From Bradyrhizobium sp. MOS002 (GTDB lineage Bacteria; Pseudomonadota; Alphaproteobacteria; Rhizobiales; Xanthobacteraceae): DNA of 64,000 nucleotides. Under the pieces are notes generated by a model. The model was not told the origin of the DNA, ran no database searches, and worked only from the letters and a program-made list of their open reading frames with translations. Of this stretch, positions 1 to 8,827 are shown in pieces. Position 1 is the stretch's first letter. Every line of letters starts with the position of its first letter. The stretch lies in the NCBI RefSeq assembly GCF_003020115.1, contig NZ_PYFX01000008.1, forward strand, positions 124,001-188,000, written 5' to 3'. The position numbers were made by a program, and so were the translations under genes.

Positions 1-1093
1 GCCCCTTCTCCTGGCCGCCGCGCATTGACAGCCGCTGGCCGTCGAACACGGTGGTCTCGCAGTGGCGGTCGTTCTCGGCGAGGCCGGCGCAGAGTTTTGC
101 CGCGGCCGCCGCGTTGAGCAGCGGGCCGGCACCGAGGCGGAGCTGCATGCCGAGGCCGGTGTTGCCTTCCTTGATCATGATGATCGGCCGCAGCGCCGCG
201 ATCTCGGGATTGGATTTGGTGACCCCGCGCCACAATGCGCGCAGGCCTTCGAGCGAGTTGGCGCCGCCCAGATCAATCGCAAAGCGCGTCTGCTGGACCG
301 CGATCGCGGGAGCGTCGCTTTCGGCGCCCTCCGGCGGCTTGGCTGGTGCCGCAGCGACTTCGACCGGGGCGGGCGTCGGATCGGGCTTCTTCTCGGCAGC
401 CTTCTCACTGGTCTCGGGCTGAACCAGTTTCGGGGCGGCCGGATCGGGCGGCGCCATGATCGATTTGGACGGGACCAGCGGAAGCATCGGCAGTGGCGAA
501 TTCGTTGCCGGCGACTGCCCGACCAGCGAGGCCGCGGCTGCGCTTTGTGGCGGCGGGCTCGACGGCTCCTTTGCGGCCTCGGCGCGCGGCTTGTCGTTGG
601 CCGGAGCTGGTGTCGAGGCGACCGGCGCGATGCCGGGCGCCGGCGGGCCGATCAAAGCTGGCGCGTCCTGCGGCTTCGCAACGGACGCCTGCGGCGGCGT
701 TGTCGTCTGCTTGGCGATGGCGCCGGTGACGGAATCGAGCCCTTGCTCCAGCACGGTGACGCGCGAATAGAGTCGGTCGCGATCGGTGTTCAGCGTCTCG
801 ATGGCGGAGGCGAGCCGTCGGGCCTCGTTCTGGCTCTCCTTGGTCAGGATCTGGAGCCGGTCCGCCTGTCGCGCGAGATCGGCGGACGCAACCTGATCGC
901 GCCGCCAGCCGAGCTGGGCCTGGTTGGCGAACACGGCAATGACCACGGCGGCGACGGCCGCCACGCCCCATGAGCCCAGCCGCCACATCATGCCGCGATC
1001 GAACGAGCTCTCCTCGGCCACAAGTCCGGAGAACAGCCCGCCGGTCTCCTTGGCGCCGAAGGCATCCGCCAGTGGGTCGGAATCCTTTGCCAT
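1..1093 (-). CDS. Proline-rich single-pass membrane protein, partial (3' end outside window)
   Basis: An open frame runs on the minus strand from an ATG at 1093 to the window edge with no stop, giving about 364 residues. The N-terminus is short and cytoplasmic, followed by one hydrophobic segment near residues 40-58 (VAAVAAVVIAVFA). Next come a heptad-like stretch with many Leu, Glu and Arg residues (about 65-120) and a Pro/Ala/Lys-rich linker (about 125-250). The C-terminal globular part contains two Cys and the phrase ALRPIIMIKEG. Topology and size resemble SPOR-like envelope proteins with a periplasmic C-terminal domain, but I do not recognise the family and the end is missing. It is divergent from glmU. 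Several long ORFs on the opposite strand here are shadows of its high-GC codon pattern. Confidence 0.75.
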   Translation of the reverse strand, partial: MAKDSDPLADAFGAKETGGLFSGLVAEESSFDRGMMWRLGSWGVAAVAAVVIAVFANQAQLGWRRDQVASADLARQADRLQILTKESQNEARRLASAIETLNTDRDRLYSRVTVLEQGLDSVTGAIAKQTTTPPQASVAKPQDAPALIGPPAPGIAPVASTPAPANDKPRAEAAKEPSSPPPQSAAAASLVGQSPATNSPLPMLPLVPSKSIMAPPDPAAPKLVQPETSEKAAEKKPDPTPAPVEVAAAPAKPPEGAESDAPAIAVQQTRFAIDLGGANSLEGLRALWRGVTKSNPEIAALRPIIMIKEGNTGLGMQLRLGAGPLLNAAAAAKLCAGLAENDRHCETTVFDGQRLSMRGGQEKG

Positions 1094-1268
1094 GAACGTT
1101 AAGTGCCCAACCCCTGTCCGGCTTCCCCGAATCAATCAGGGAACATTAACAGGAAAAGCGTGTCGCACTTGAACTCCGGGCGTTTGCGGGGGTAGCAAGG
1201 CGATAGCTGATGAGGGCGGCCCGTCGCCCGCTGGCGCCGATTGATTCGGCCGGATTGACAGGATTTCG

Positions 1269-2636
1269 ATGACCGCCCGTTCCAGCCTCACGATCGTGCT
1301 CGCCGCCGGCGAAGGCACGCGTATGCGCTCACACCTGCCAAAAGTGCTGCATCCCGTCGCACACCAGAGCCTGCTCGCCCACGTGCTCGCCGCGGCGCCC
1401 AGGGGAACCGGCACCTCGCTCGCGGTCGTGATCGGACCCGACCATCAGGCGGTGGCGGACGAAGCAAAGCGCATCCGCCCCGACGCGCTCACCTTCGTGC
1501 AACGCGAACGGCTCGGCACCGCGCATGCGGTGCTGGCGGCGCGCGATGCCATTGCGCGGGGCGTGGATGATTTGCTCATTGCGTTCGGCGACACGCCGCT
1601 GATCTCGGCCGAGACCTTCGCGCGGCTGCGCGCGCCACTCGCCAAAGGCGCCGCGATTGCGGCGCTCGGCTTCCGCGCCGCCGATCCCACCGGCTATGGT
1701 CGCTTCATCGTCGAGGGCGACCGCCTGGTCGCGATACGCGAGCAGGCCGATGCGAGCGCCGAGGAGCGCAAGATCGACCTGTGTAATGCCGGGGTGATGG
1801 CGATCGACGGGCGCCGCGCGCTCGCGATCCTCGACAAGATCGGCAATGCGAATTCCAAGGGCGAATATTATCTGACCGATGCGGTCGGCATTATCAGCGA
1901 GCAGGGATGGGATGCCGTGGTGATCGAAACCAGCGAGGACGAAGTGCGCGGCATCAACACCAAGGCGCAGCTCGCCGAGGCCGAAAGCGTGATGCAGGCG
2001 CGGCTGCGGAAAGTGGCGATGGAAGCCGGGGTGACGCTGATCGCGCCCGAAACCGTCTATCTCGCCGCCGATACCGTGTTCGGCAAGGACGTCACGATCG
2101 AGCCGTTCGTGGTGATCGGCCCCGGCGTTTCGATCGGCGACGGCACGGTGGTCCATTCCTTCTCGCATCTCGTCGAGACCAAGCTGGGCAAGAAGGTCTC
2201 CATCGGCCCCTATGCGCGGCTGCGGCCCGGCACCTCGCTCGGCGACGGCGCGCGCATCGGCAATTTCGTGGAGACCAAGGCTGCGACGCTGGAGGCCGGC
2301 GTCAAGGTCAACCATCTCTCCTACATCGGCGACGCCACAATCGGTGCCAATTCCAACATCGGCGCCGGCACCATCACCTGCAACTACGACGGCTTCAAGA
2401 AGCACAAGACGATCATCGGGCAGGGCGCCTTCGTCGGCACCAACTCCTCGCTGGTCGCGCCTGTGACGATCGGCAGCGGCGCCTATATCGGCTCGGGCTC
2501 GGTGATCACGCGCGACGTGCCCGACGACGCCATGGCGCTGGAGCGCAGCCCGCAGACCATCCGCGAAGGTGGTGCGGCGCGCTATCGCGAGATGAAGACG
2601 GGTGGCAAGAAGCTTGAAAAGAAGCCGGAGAAATGA
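1269..2636 (+). CDS. glmU: Bifunctional GlmU: glucosamine-1-phosphate acetyltransferase / UDP-GlcNAc pyrophosphorylase
   Basis: This enzyme makes UDP-N-acetylglucosamine for peptidoglycan and lipopolysaccharide. It acetylates glucosamine-1-phosphate and then transfers UMP from UTP. The N-terminal nucleotidyltransferase carries the signature LAAGEGTRMRS..PKVLHP (residues about 11-28). The C-terminal half from about residue 250 is a left-handed beta-helix of hexapeptide repeats, with the acetyltransferase stretch NYDGFKKHKT. At 455 aa it has the usual family length. The ATG at 1269 follows an AGGAT ribosome site. glmS lies 0.45 kb downstream on the same strand, separated by a small minus-strand gene, so consecutive steps of amino-sugar synthesis are neighbours. 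Confidence 0.97.
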   Translation: MTARSSLTIVLAAGEGTRMRSHLPKVLHPVAHQSLLAHVLAAAPRGTGTSLAVVIGPDHQAVADEAKRIRPDALTFVQRERLGTAHAVLAARDAIARGVDDLLIAFGDTPLISAETFARLRAPLAKGAAIAALGFRAADPTGYGRFIVEGDRLVAIREQADASAEERKIDLCNAGVMAIDGRRALAILDKIGNANSKGEYYLTDAVGIISEQGWDAVVIETSEDEVRGINTKAQLAEAESVMQARLRKVAMEAGVTLIAPETVYLAADTVFGKDVTIEPFVVIGPGVSIGDGTVVHSFSHLVETKLGKKVSIGPYARLRPGTSLGDGARIGNFVETKAATLEAGVKVNHLSYIGDATIGANSNIGAGTITCNYDGFKKHKTIIGQGAFVGTNSSLVAPVTIGSGAYIGSGSVITRDVPDDAMALERSPQTIREGGAARYREMKTGGKKLEKKPEK

Positions 2637-2642
2637 GCGCCG

Positions 2643-2861
2643 CTATTCGTCGTCGGCGAATTCGGAGAAGATCGCGCGCGTCAGGCGCCAGCCGCGCGGT
2701 TTGGCACGCTTCGCCGGCTCGCCGGCGACGTGCTTGATGAACACGGGCTTGCTTTCCTTGCCGCGCTGGGGCGGCGGCCAGTGCGCAAGGTGCGTGCCGG
2801 TGGTCTCGCTGGCGCGCACCGACATCGATGACAGACTTTTGCGGTCGGATGAGCCTTTCAT
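2643..2861 (-). CDS. Small conserved-type basic protein, unknown function
   Basis: A 72-aa Lys/Arg-rich protein without membrane segments or a signal peptide. I chose the ATG at 2861 rather than the upstream one at 2906 because it is preceded by a strong GAGGAGAGAGG ribosome site. Sequence landmarks are a Ser/Arg-rich N-terminus, HWPPPQRGKES in the middle, and an acidic tail ending FADDE. It sits convergent to glmU with 6 bp between the stop codons. I do not recognise a domain. Good Shine-Dalgarno spacing and clean placement between glmU and glmS make it likely to be a real gene. Confidence 0.6.
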   Translation of the reverse strand: MKGSSDRKSLSSMSVRASETTGTHLAHWPPPQRGKESKPVFIKHVAGEPAKRAKPRGWRLTRAIFSEFADDE

Positions 2862-3080
2862 GGCCTCTCTCCTCGGTACGCAAGGGTTGGCCAAATTCGT
2901 TGACAACTCGTTAATGCGCGCGGTTTAAGGCCCAGCCAGTTCGACGCAGGTGAGGCTCGTTGCCGTCGGTGCTGTCTCAATCAGCAATAATTATTGAGTA
3001 TCTGGTTCCCTACGAACTTCGCTAAGAACCGAGCGCGTCGTTTAGGCGATTTTTCGACGATTTGGGGGATATTGATCCGC

Positions 3081-4907
3081 ATGTGCGGGATTGTCGGCAT
3101 TCTCGGGCGCGAGCCGGTTGCAGAACAATTGGTGGATTCGCTCAAACGTCTTGAATATCGCGGCTATGATTCCGCGGGCGTCGCCACGCTCGAGGGCAAG
3201 CATCTCGAGCGCCGCCGCGCCGAGGGCAAGCTGAAGAATCTGGAGAAACGGCTGGAGGCCGAGCCGCTCAAGGGCACGACCGGAATCGGTCACACCCGCT
3301 GGGCCACCCACGGCAAGCCGACCGTGAACAATGCGCATCCGCACGCGACCGAGCGTGTCGCCGTCGTTCACAACGGCATCATCGAGAATTTCCGCGAGCT
3401 GCGCGAGGAGCTCGAGAAGAAAGGCACGGTGTTCCACACCCAGACCGACACCGAGATCGTGCTGCATCTCGTCGACGATCTGCTCACGCGCGGCAACAAG
3501 CCCGTGGAAGCGGTGAAATTGACGCTGGCGCGGCTGCGCGGCGCGTTCGCGCTCGGCTTCATCTTCGCCGGCGAAGACGATCTCATGATCGGCGCCCGCA
3601 ACGGTCCGCCGCTCGCGATCGGCTATGGCGACGGCGAGATGTATCTCGGCTCCGACGCTATCGCGCTGGGTCCGTTCACCGACACGATCAGCTATCTCGA
3701 GGATGGCGACTGGGTCGTGCTGACCCACAAGAACGCGACGATCTTCGACAAGGACGGCCACGCCGTCCAGCGCGACAAGATCAAGCACGCCGCCTCGACC
3801 TCGCTGGTTGACAAGGCCAATTACCGCCACTTCATGGCCAAGGAGATCCACGAGCAGCCGGAAGTGGTCGGCCACACGCTGGCACGCTATGTCGACATGG
3901 CGACCGAGCGGGTCTCGCTGCCGGTCAAGCTGCCGTTCGACTTCAAGAACATCCAGCGCATCAATATCACGGCCTGCGGCACCGCGAGTTACGCCGGGTT
4001 CGTTGCAAAATACTGGTTCGAGCGTTTTGCGCGCGTGCCGGTCGAGGTCGATGTCGCCTCCGAATTCCGCTACCGCGAGGCGCCATTGCGCAAGGGCGAT
4101 CTTGCCATCTTCATCTCGCAATCGGGCGAAACCGCCGACACCCTGGCCGCGCTGCGCTATGCCAAGGACCAGGGCGTGCACACGGTCGCCGTCGTCAACG
4201 TGCCGACCTCGACGATCGCGCGCGAAAGCGAGATCGTGCTGCCAACGCTGGCCGGCCCCGAGATCGGCGTCGCCTCGACCAAGGCCTTCACCTGTCAGCT
4301 CATGGTGCTGGCAAATCTTGCGATCGCGGCCGGCAAGGCGCGTGGCGAACTGTCCGACGAGGACGAAACCAAGCTCGTCCATGGGCTCGTCGAGATCCCG
4401 CGTCTGATGTCGGATGCGCTCACCACCGAGCTCCAGATCGAGAAGCTCGCCCGCGAGATCGCCAAGTCGCGTGACGTGCTCTATCTCGGCCGCGGCACCA
4501 GCTTCCCGCTCGCGCTCGAAGGCGCGTTGAAGCTGAAGGAGATCTCCTACATCCACGCCGAGGGCTATGCCGCCGGCGAGCTCAAGCACGGCCCGATCGC
4601 GCTGATCGACGAGACCATGCCGGTCGTCGTCATCGCGCCCTACGACCGGGTGTTCGAAAAGACCGTCTCCAACATGCAGGAGGTCGCCGCCCGCGGCGGC
4701 AAGATCATCCTGATGACCGACGCCAAAGGCGCGGCGGAGGCGACCGTCGAGTCCCTCGTCACCATCGTGATGCCGGATATGGCGGCGGCGTTCACGCCGA
4801 TGGTCTATGCCGTCCCGGTTCAGCTGCTCGCCTATCATACGGCGGTGATCATGGGGACCGACGTCGACCAGCCGCGCAATCTCGCGAAATCCGTGACCGT
4901 GGAATAG
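3081..4907 (+). CDS. glmS: Glutamine--fructose-6-phosphate aminotransferase (isomerizing)
   Basis: GlmS converts fructose-6-phosphate and glutamine to glucosamine-6-phosphate, the first committed step toward UDP-GlcNAc. The start at 3081 gives MCGIVGIL, so that removal of Met exposes the catalytic N-terminal Cys of the class II amidotransferase. The longer in-frame start at 2994 would bury this Cys and is rejected. A GGGGGAT ribosome site lies upstream. The product is 608 aa, the standard length. The N-terminal glutaminase domain (HTRWATHG, THTQ-type motifs) is followed by two SIS sugar-binding domains (SQSGETADT at about residue 350; GRGTSFPLALEGALKLKE at about 470), and the tail ends NLAKSVTVE. 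Confidence 0.97.
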   Translation: MCGIVGILGREPVAEQLVDSLKRLEYRGYDSAGVATLEGKHLERRRAEGKLKNLEKRLEAEPLKGTTGIGHTRWATHGKPTVNNAHPHATERVAVVHNGIIENFRELREELEKKGTVFHTQTDTEIVLHLVDDLLTRGNKPVEAVKLTLARLRGAFALGFIFAGEDDLMIGARNGPPLAIGYGDGEMYLGSDAIALGPFTDTISYLEDGDWVVLTHKNATIFDKDGHAVQRDKIKHAASTSLVDKANYRHFMAKEIHEQPEVVGHTLARYVDMATERVSLPVKLPFDFKNIQRINITACGTASYAGFVAKYWFERFARVPVEVDVASEFRYREAPLRKGDLAIFISQSGETADTLAALRYAKDQGVHTVAVVNVPTSTIARESEIVLPTLAGPEIGVASTKAFTCQLMVLANLAIAAGKARGELSDEDETKLVHGLVEIPRLMSDALTTELQIEKLAREIAKSRDVLYLGRGTSFPLALEGALKLKEISYIHAEGYAAGELKHGPIALIDETMPVVVIAPYDRVFEKTVSNMQEVAARGGKIILMTDAKGAAEATVESLVTIVMPDMAAAFTPMVYAVPVQLLAYHTAVIMGTDVDQPRNLAKSVTVE

Positions 4908-4995
4908 GCAGAAGGGCCGGGCCGGAACGCTTCGTGGTCTTCAAAAACCTGCTAGAAGACCCTAGCTTGAACGAAGCGACCGACCTGGAACCAGA

Positions 4996-5766
4996 ATGAA
5001 CCCCCGTGACGACGCGCCTGCGCCTCTCGATCCCGTGCCGGAGCCGCATACCGGCCTGATAGGCCGCTTTCGCAATTACTTCCTCACCGGTCTCGTGGTG
5101 ACGGGACCGGTTGCGATCACCTTTTATCTGGTTTGGTGGTTCGTCACCTGGGTCGATGGCGTGGTGCGGCCGTTCGTGCCGCTGGCCTATCGGCCGGAAA
5201 CCTACATGCCGTACGTCATCCCCGGCTGGGGGCTGATTGTTGCATTTTTCACTTTGACGCTGGTCGGCTTTCTCGCGGCCAATCTGATCGGCCGGACGCT
5301 GGTCGATGTCGGCGAGACCTTCCTCGGCCGGATCCCGGCGGTGCGCGCCATCTACCGCGGCCTGAAGCAGGTGTTCGAGACGCTGTTCTCGGGCAAGGGC
5401 TCGAGCTTCCGCAAAGTCGGCCTGGTCGAGTTTCCCTCGCCCGGCATGTGGTCGATCGTGCTGATCTCGCAATCGCCGAACGAGGACCTCTCCCGCAGCC
5501 TGCCGGGTCAGGAGGAGCACGTCTCGGTGTTCCTGCCGTGCTCGCCGAACCCGACCACCGGCTTCTTCTTCTACGTTCCCAAGAGCAAGGTCATCGAGGT
5601 TGACCTCAGTACCGAAGACGCAGCCACGCTGATCATGTCGGCCGGCGTCGTGCAGCCGGGCTCGGCGCCCGACCCGAAGAAGGCGGCTGCTCTCGCGGGC
5701 ATGGCGAATGCCGCGCGTATTGCCAACGCCTCGGCGCTCCAGCCTCAGCCTGCGAAGGTGGAGTAG
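4996..5766 (+). CDS. DUF502 family inner-membrane protein
   Basis: A 256-aa protein of the DUF502 family, an integral membrane family of unknown biochemical role. Two hydrophobic segments are visible, at residues about 29-53 and 79-98. They are followed by the family-typical motif IPAVRAIYRGLKQV, a soluble region containing PCSPNPTTGFFFYVPK, and an Ala/Lys-rich tail. The start ATG lies 88 bp after glmS, with a weak GG-containing ribosome site. It lies on the same strand between glmS and a dehydrogenase gene and could be cotranscribed with glmS. Confidence 0.85.
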   Translation: MNPRDDAPAPLDPVPEPHTGLIGRFRNYFLTGLVVTGPVAITFYLVWWFVTWVDGVVRPFVPLAYRPETYMPYVIPGWGLIVAFFTLTLVGFLAANLIGRTLVDVGETFLGRIPAVRAIYRGLKQVFETLFSGKGSSFRKVGLVEFPSPGMWSIVLISQSPNEDLSRSLPGQEEHVSVFLPCSPNPTTGFFFYVPKSKVIEVDLSTEDAATLIMSAGVVQPGSAPDPKKAAALAGMANAARIANASALQPQPAKVE

Positions 5767-5870
5767 GGCCATTCCTCTGTGGGATGGCCGCCGTTCACGC
5801 GGACGTCCCGTCCTCTGCTAGTCTCCGGTTGAACCGAGCGCGTTGCTCGCAATTCGATCTGGAGTGCACG

Positions 5871-6728
5871 ATGTCCAAAACCATTGCGATCCTCGCGCCC
5901 GGTGCCATGGGCAGCGCCGTGGCCCGCCGTCTCAGCGAGCACGGTGCGCAAGTGCTGACGTCGTTGAAAGGGCGGAGCCAGGCGACGCGCAAACGCGCGG
6001 CGGATGCCGGCATGATCGGCGCCGAGGACGACGCGATCGCGGGCGCCGACATCATCCTCTCGATCGTGCCGCCGGGCGAAGCCGTGGCGCTTGCCGAGCG
6101 GCTGGCCGGGCTGATCGTCCGGCGCGAGAAGAAGCCGGTCGTGGTCGATTGCAATGCCGTCAACGTCGATACCGTGATGAGGATCGAGGAGATCATCGGC
6201 TCGGCACAGGCGCCGTTCGTCGATGCCGGCATCATCGGGTTCCCGCCCCAGCCCGGCGGCAAGAGCCCGGCCTTCTACATGTCCGGCGAGCACGCCAGGG
6301 ACGTCGCCGTGCTGAAGGACCTCGGGCTCGACGTGCGGATCGTCGAAGGGCCGGTCGGTGCCGCGTCCGCTCTGAAAATGTCCTACGCCGGCATCGTCAA
6401 GGGTCTCGCCGGCATCGGCTCGGCGATGGTGGTCGCGGCAACGAAGGCGGGAGCTGCGGATGCGCTGCGCGACGAACTCGCACTCAGCCAGCCCGCGGTT
6501 CTGGCCCGGCTCGAAGTCGCGCTGCCGGACATGATCCCGAAGGCCTATCGCTGGGTTGCAGAGATGCGGGAGATTTCCGGCTTCCTCGGCCCCGATCATC
6601 CCGCCAGCCAGGTGTATGAAGGCTTTGCGCGCTGGTTCGAGCATCTCGCCGAGGACGCGAAGGGCGATGCGGCGGATACCGACCTGATGAAGGCATTCGC
6701 CGTGCGTATCGCGCAGAAGAAATCCTGA
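5871..6728 (+). CDS. NAD(P)-dependent oxidoreductase with DUF1932-type C-terminal domain
   Basis: A 285-aa member of the 6-phosphogluconate/3-hydroxyisobutyrate dehydrogenase-like superfamily. The N-terminal Rossmann fold is marked by IAILAPGAMGSAVARRL (residues about 5-21). The C-terminal helical domain starts near residue 170 with ALKMSYAGIVKG, where the Lys corresponds to the catalytic lysine of the superfamily, and resembles DUF1932. The start at 5871 places the Rossmann strand directly at the N-terminus; a longer in-frame start at 5784 adds 29 residues without homology features. The substrate cannot be told from sequence. It is convergent with the P-loop kinase gene downstream. Confidence 0.85.
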   Translation: MSKTIAILAPGAMGSAVARRLSEHGAQVLTSLKGRSQATRKRAADAGMIGAEDDAIAGADIILSIVPPGEAVALAERLAGLIVRREKKPVVVDCNAVNVDTVMRIEEIIGSAQAPFVDAGIIGFPPQPGGKSPAFYMSGEHARDVAVLKDLGLDVRIVEGPVGAASALKMSYAGIVKGLAGIGSAMVVAATKAGAADALRDELALSQPAVLARLEVALPDMIPKAYRWVAEMREISGFLGPDHPASQVYEGFARWFEHLAEDAKGDAADTDLMKAFAVRIAQKKS

Positions 6729-6756
6729 TTGTCCGGTCTCGCGTCGCGGTCATCGA

Positions 6757-7272
6757 TCATGTGCCGTGCACCGAATCCAGAAAACCCTCGATGTCCCGAT
6801 CGCGTCTCAAGCGCACGACCGGGACGTCAGCGCCATACTGCACGCGCTCGGCCTCGATCACAGGCGCGCGCTCGGTGTCGTAGCGCCACGCCTCCCGCAT
6901 CAGTTTCCAGTCGAACTGTTCGGTACACCCCTCCGGGAGGTCAGGCCGGGTCTTGTCGCGATCGAAGGCGGAGCGCAGCAGAATGCGCCACTGGCAGAGC
7001 CAGCGCGGGCGGTCGATGACGACCAGAGTATCGGCGCGCGCGAGCGTGAGATCGAAGGCGAGTCCCGAGAAGCTGCCGTCAACAACCCATGCGTCGCCCG
7101 CGATCGCAGCAGTGACGCGCGTCCGGAAGCTCGGTTTGTCGGATGGCTTCCAGCCCGGCCGCCAATAGAGCACGTCGAGATGCACCACCGGCAGCCCGAG
7201 CTTTCGCCCGAGATTTCGGGAGAGCCTCGTCTTTCCGCTGCCCTGACAGCCCACGACAATGATCCGGCGCAT
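6757..7272 (-). CDS. P-loop kinase, adenylate-kinase-like / topology-modulation (FlaR-like) family
   Basis: A 171-aa P-loop NTPase. Walker A is GCQGSGKT at residues 8-15. The phrase LPVVHLDVLYWRPGWKP is the usual second-strand signature of the FlaR-like, adenylate-kinase-related family. VVDGSF and TLVVIDRP follow as nucleotide-binding strands. The conserved Trp/Arg-rich lid region (RPRWLCQWRILLRS) is present. Members are often annotated as DNA topology modulation proteins, but the substrate is unknown. The ATG at 7272 has no strong ribosome site. It is transcribed toward the dehydrogenase gene and away from the SnoaL-like gene. Confidence 0.8.
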   Translation of the reverse strand: MRRIIVVGCQGSGKTRLSRNLGRKLGLPVVHLDVLYWRPGWKPSDKPSFRTRVTAAIAGDAWVVDGSFSGLAFDLTLARADTLVVIDRPRWLCQWRILLRSAFDRDKTRPDLPEGCTEQFDWKLMREAWRYDTERAPVIEAERVQYGADVPVVRLRRDRDIEGFLDSVHGT

Positions 7273-7331
7273 CGTCGTAGGGTTCCATAAAGTCGGGCCC
7301 AGGGAAAGAGGAGGCCTCCTGAACGCGCTTT

Positions 7332-7348
7332 ATTACCTGGCATGTAAT
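7332..7348. promoter_or_regulatory. 17-bp near-perfect palindrome, possible operator
   Basis: The 180-bp divergent space between the P-loop kinase gene and the SnoaL-like gene holds ATTACCTGGCATGTAAT, a palindrome about G7340 with one mismatched pair. Its size and position suggest a dimeric repressor site for one or both genes. The neighbouring XRE-type regulator is a candidate binder, but that is only an inference from proximity. Confidence 0.35.
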
Positions 7349-7450
7349 TGAGCCAATCCGCTGCTTGACTACTGTCCCGGTCATCCACCCAACAGGCAGC
7401 ATTCAATCAAGCCTCCTGTTGTGCGTGTGTCAGTGCATGAGGAGAGAGAT

Positions 7451-7840
7451 ATGCAAGTCGTGTTTACGAAGAAGGAGCCCCCGCAATGGCTGCTCAACAT
7501 GTGGCAGGAGATCGACGACAAGACCTTCGGACCAGGCTTCGACTGTTTTACGGAGGATGCCGTTTGCAACCTCGGCGTCGCCGATTGGAGAGGGCGCGAG
7601 GCGATCCGCGGCAATCTGAAGGCCTTCATCGACACTGGCTTCACCGCGCTGCATCACATCACCGAATATTGGGACGCCGGCCCGCTGAAGGTGTTTCGCG
7701 GTGTCGTCGACATGACACCGGATGATGCCTCGATGAAGACGGTTCATCCCACGATGACGCACTTCTTCTACATGGACGAGAGAGACGCGACCAAGGTACG
7801 GCACTGGGTCGGCGCCGTGGGGCCGGTCGCTTTCGGTTGA
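7451..7840 (+). CDS. SnoaL/NTF2-like fold protein
   Basis: A 129-aa soluble protein with the layout of a nuclear transport factor 2/SnoaL-like domain. An initial amphipathic helix (WLLNMWQEIDDKTF) is followed by the strand-turn FTEDAVCNLG, the central WRGREAIRGNLKAFID helix, and the curved-sheet stretch TMTHFFYMDE. The start at 7451 follows GAGGAGAGAG at ideal spacing and is preferred over the upstream ATG at 7421. Such folds serve as small-molecule isomerases, hydrolases or polyketide-modifying enzymes, and no catalytic assignment can be made here. It lies upstream of an XRE regulator on the same strand, separated by a hairpin. Confidence 0.7.
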   Translation: MQVVFTKKEPPQWLLNMWQEIDDKTFGPGFDCFTEDAVCNLGVADWRGREAIRGNLKAFIDTGFTALHHITEYWDAGPLKVFRGVVDMTPDDASMKTVHPTMTHFFYMDERDATKVRHWVGAVGPVAFG

Positions 7841-7857
7841 CGCCTCGAACCTGCTAC

Positions 7858-7902
7858 CATCGGCGGCGGTGCCTCGGATAAGCCGGCGCACCGCCGCCGA
7901 TG
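7858..7902 (+). terminator. 15-bp perfect inverted repeat after the SnoaL-like gene
   Basis: The arms 7858-7872 and 7888-7902 are perfect inverted copies (CATCGGCGGCGGTGC and its complement) around a 15-nt loop. The stem is very GC-rich but lacks a T run, so it could be a terminator aided by another factor, an mRNA-stabilising end, or an operator in front of the XRE regulator starting at 7946. Confidence 0.5.
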
Positions 7903-7945
7903 CGTGTTGACGATGCCGCACATCGACAGGAAGGATCAGTCGACC

Positions 7946-8776
7946 ATGAAAGCGACGGCCAGTGCCCTCAAGACGCGCGCCAGTTCCGCGGGCGCGCTGC
8001 TGCGTCAATGGCGGGACATTCGCGGCAAGACACAGCTCGATCTGTCCTTCGACGCCGGCGTCTCGCAGAAGCACATCAGCTTCGTCGAGAGCGGCCGCAG
8101 CGTTCCAAGCCGCCAGATGCTGCTCGATCTTGCGCAAGCCCTCGATGTCCCCTTACGCGAACGCAACGAGCTGCTGCTGGCCGCCGGCTATGCGCCGACC
8201 TATTCCGATCCCGCGCTCGAGGCACCCGCCATGACGAGCATCAACCGTGCCTTGCAACGCATGCTGCGTCAGCACGAGCCGTTTCCCGCCATCGTCATGG
8301 ACCGGTACTGGAACGTGCTGATGACGAACGAGGCTGCGCCGCTTCTGTTCAATTGCTTTATCGACATGTCGGCGCGGCCGTCGCCACGAAATCTATTGCA
8401 TCTCATGTTCGACCCCGACGGCATGCGTCCCTTCATTGCGAACTGGCCGCAGACCGCACGCGGGCTGCTCGCACGGGTGTATCGCGAGGCGGTCGGACAC
8501 GTGGTTGACATCAGGACGAAGGCACTGCTGGAGCAATTGTCGCAATACCCCGGGGTGAAGCCGGAATGGCGTGCGCCGTCAGCCTCCGATGCAATGCCGA
8601 TGATCCCGCTGTCCTTCGTCAAGGACGGCGTGGCGCTGGACTACTTTTCCCTGATCACGACGGTCGGAACCCCGCAGACGGTGACGGCGGAAGAGCTGCG
8701 GCTAGAGTGCATGTTCCCCGCCAACGATGCGACCGAAGCGGAGCACGGCAAATTTGTGCAAGCTCATTCCGGGTGA
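7946..8776 (+). CDS. XRE-family regulator with MmyB-like ligand-binding domain
   Basis: A 276-aa transcription factor. Residues about 17-70 form a Cro/CI-type helix-turn-helix (LRQWRDIRGKTQLDLSFDAGVSQKHIS, split here by the turn at DAGVS). The remainder, about 105-270, matches the layout of the MmyB-like PAS-related ligand-binding domain (VMDRYWNVLMTN, NLLHLMFDPDGMR, TVGTPQTVTAEELRLECMFP). Proteins of this type usually control adjacent small oxidoreductase or hydrolase genes in response to an unknown fatty-acid-like ligand. The ATG at 7946 has AGGAAGGA upstream; GTG and ATG starts at 7904 and 7913 are possible. It probably regulates the SnoaL-like gene and itself. Confidence 0.85.
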   Translation: MKATASALKTRASSAGALLRQWRDIRGKTQLDLSFDAGVSQKHISFVESGRSVPSRQMLLDLAQALDVPLRERNELLLAAGYAPTYSDPALEAPAMTSINRALQRMLRQHEPFPAIVMDRYWNVLMTNEAAPLLFNCFIDMSARPSPRNLLHLMFDPDGMRPFIANWPQTARGLLARVYREAVGHVVDIRTKALLEQLSQYPGVKPEWRAPSASDAMPMIPLSFVKDGVALDYFSLITTVGTPQTVTAEELRLECMFPANDATEAEHGKFVQAHSG

Positions 8777-8827
8777 GGGGCGTCGCCCCGATTCCACCCG
8801 ATCGTTATGTGCCAGGCTCGACCCACA

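Noticed and set aside
2994..3080. N-terminal extension of glmS from 2994
   Set aside because: It would place residues before the catalytic N-terminal Cys that must be exposed after Met removal.
2862..3080. glmS ribozyme or riboswitch in the glmS leader
   Set aside because: The gap is short, shows no ribozyme-like core, and that element is known from Gram-positive bacteria.
3042..4838. 598-codon open frame antisense to glmS
   Set aside because: Same artefact as above; glmS is certain.
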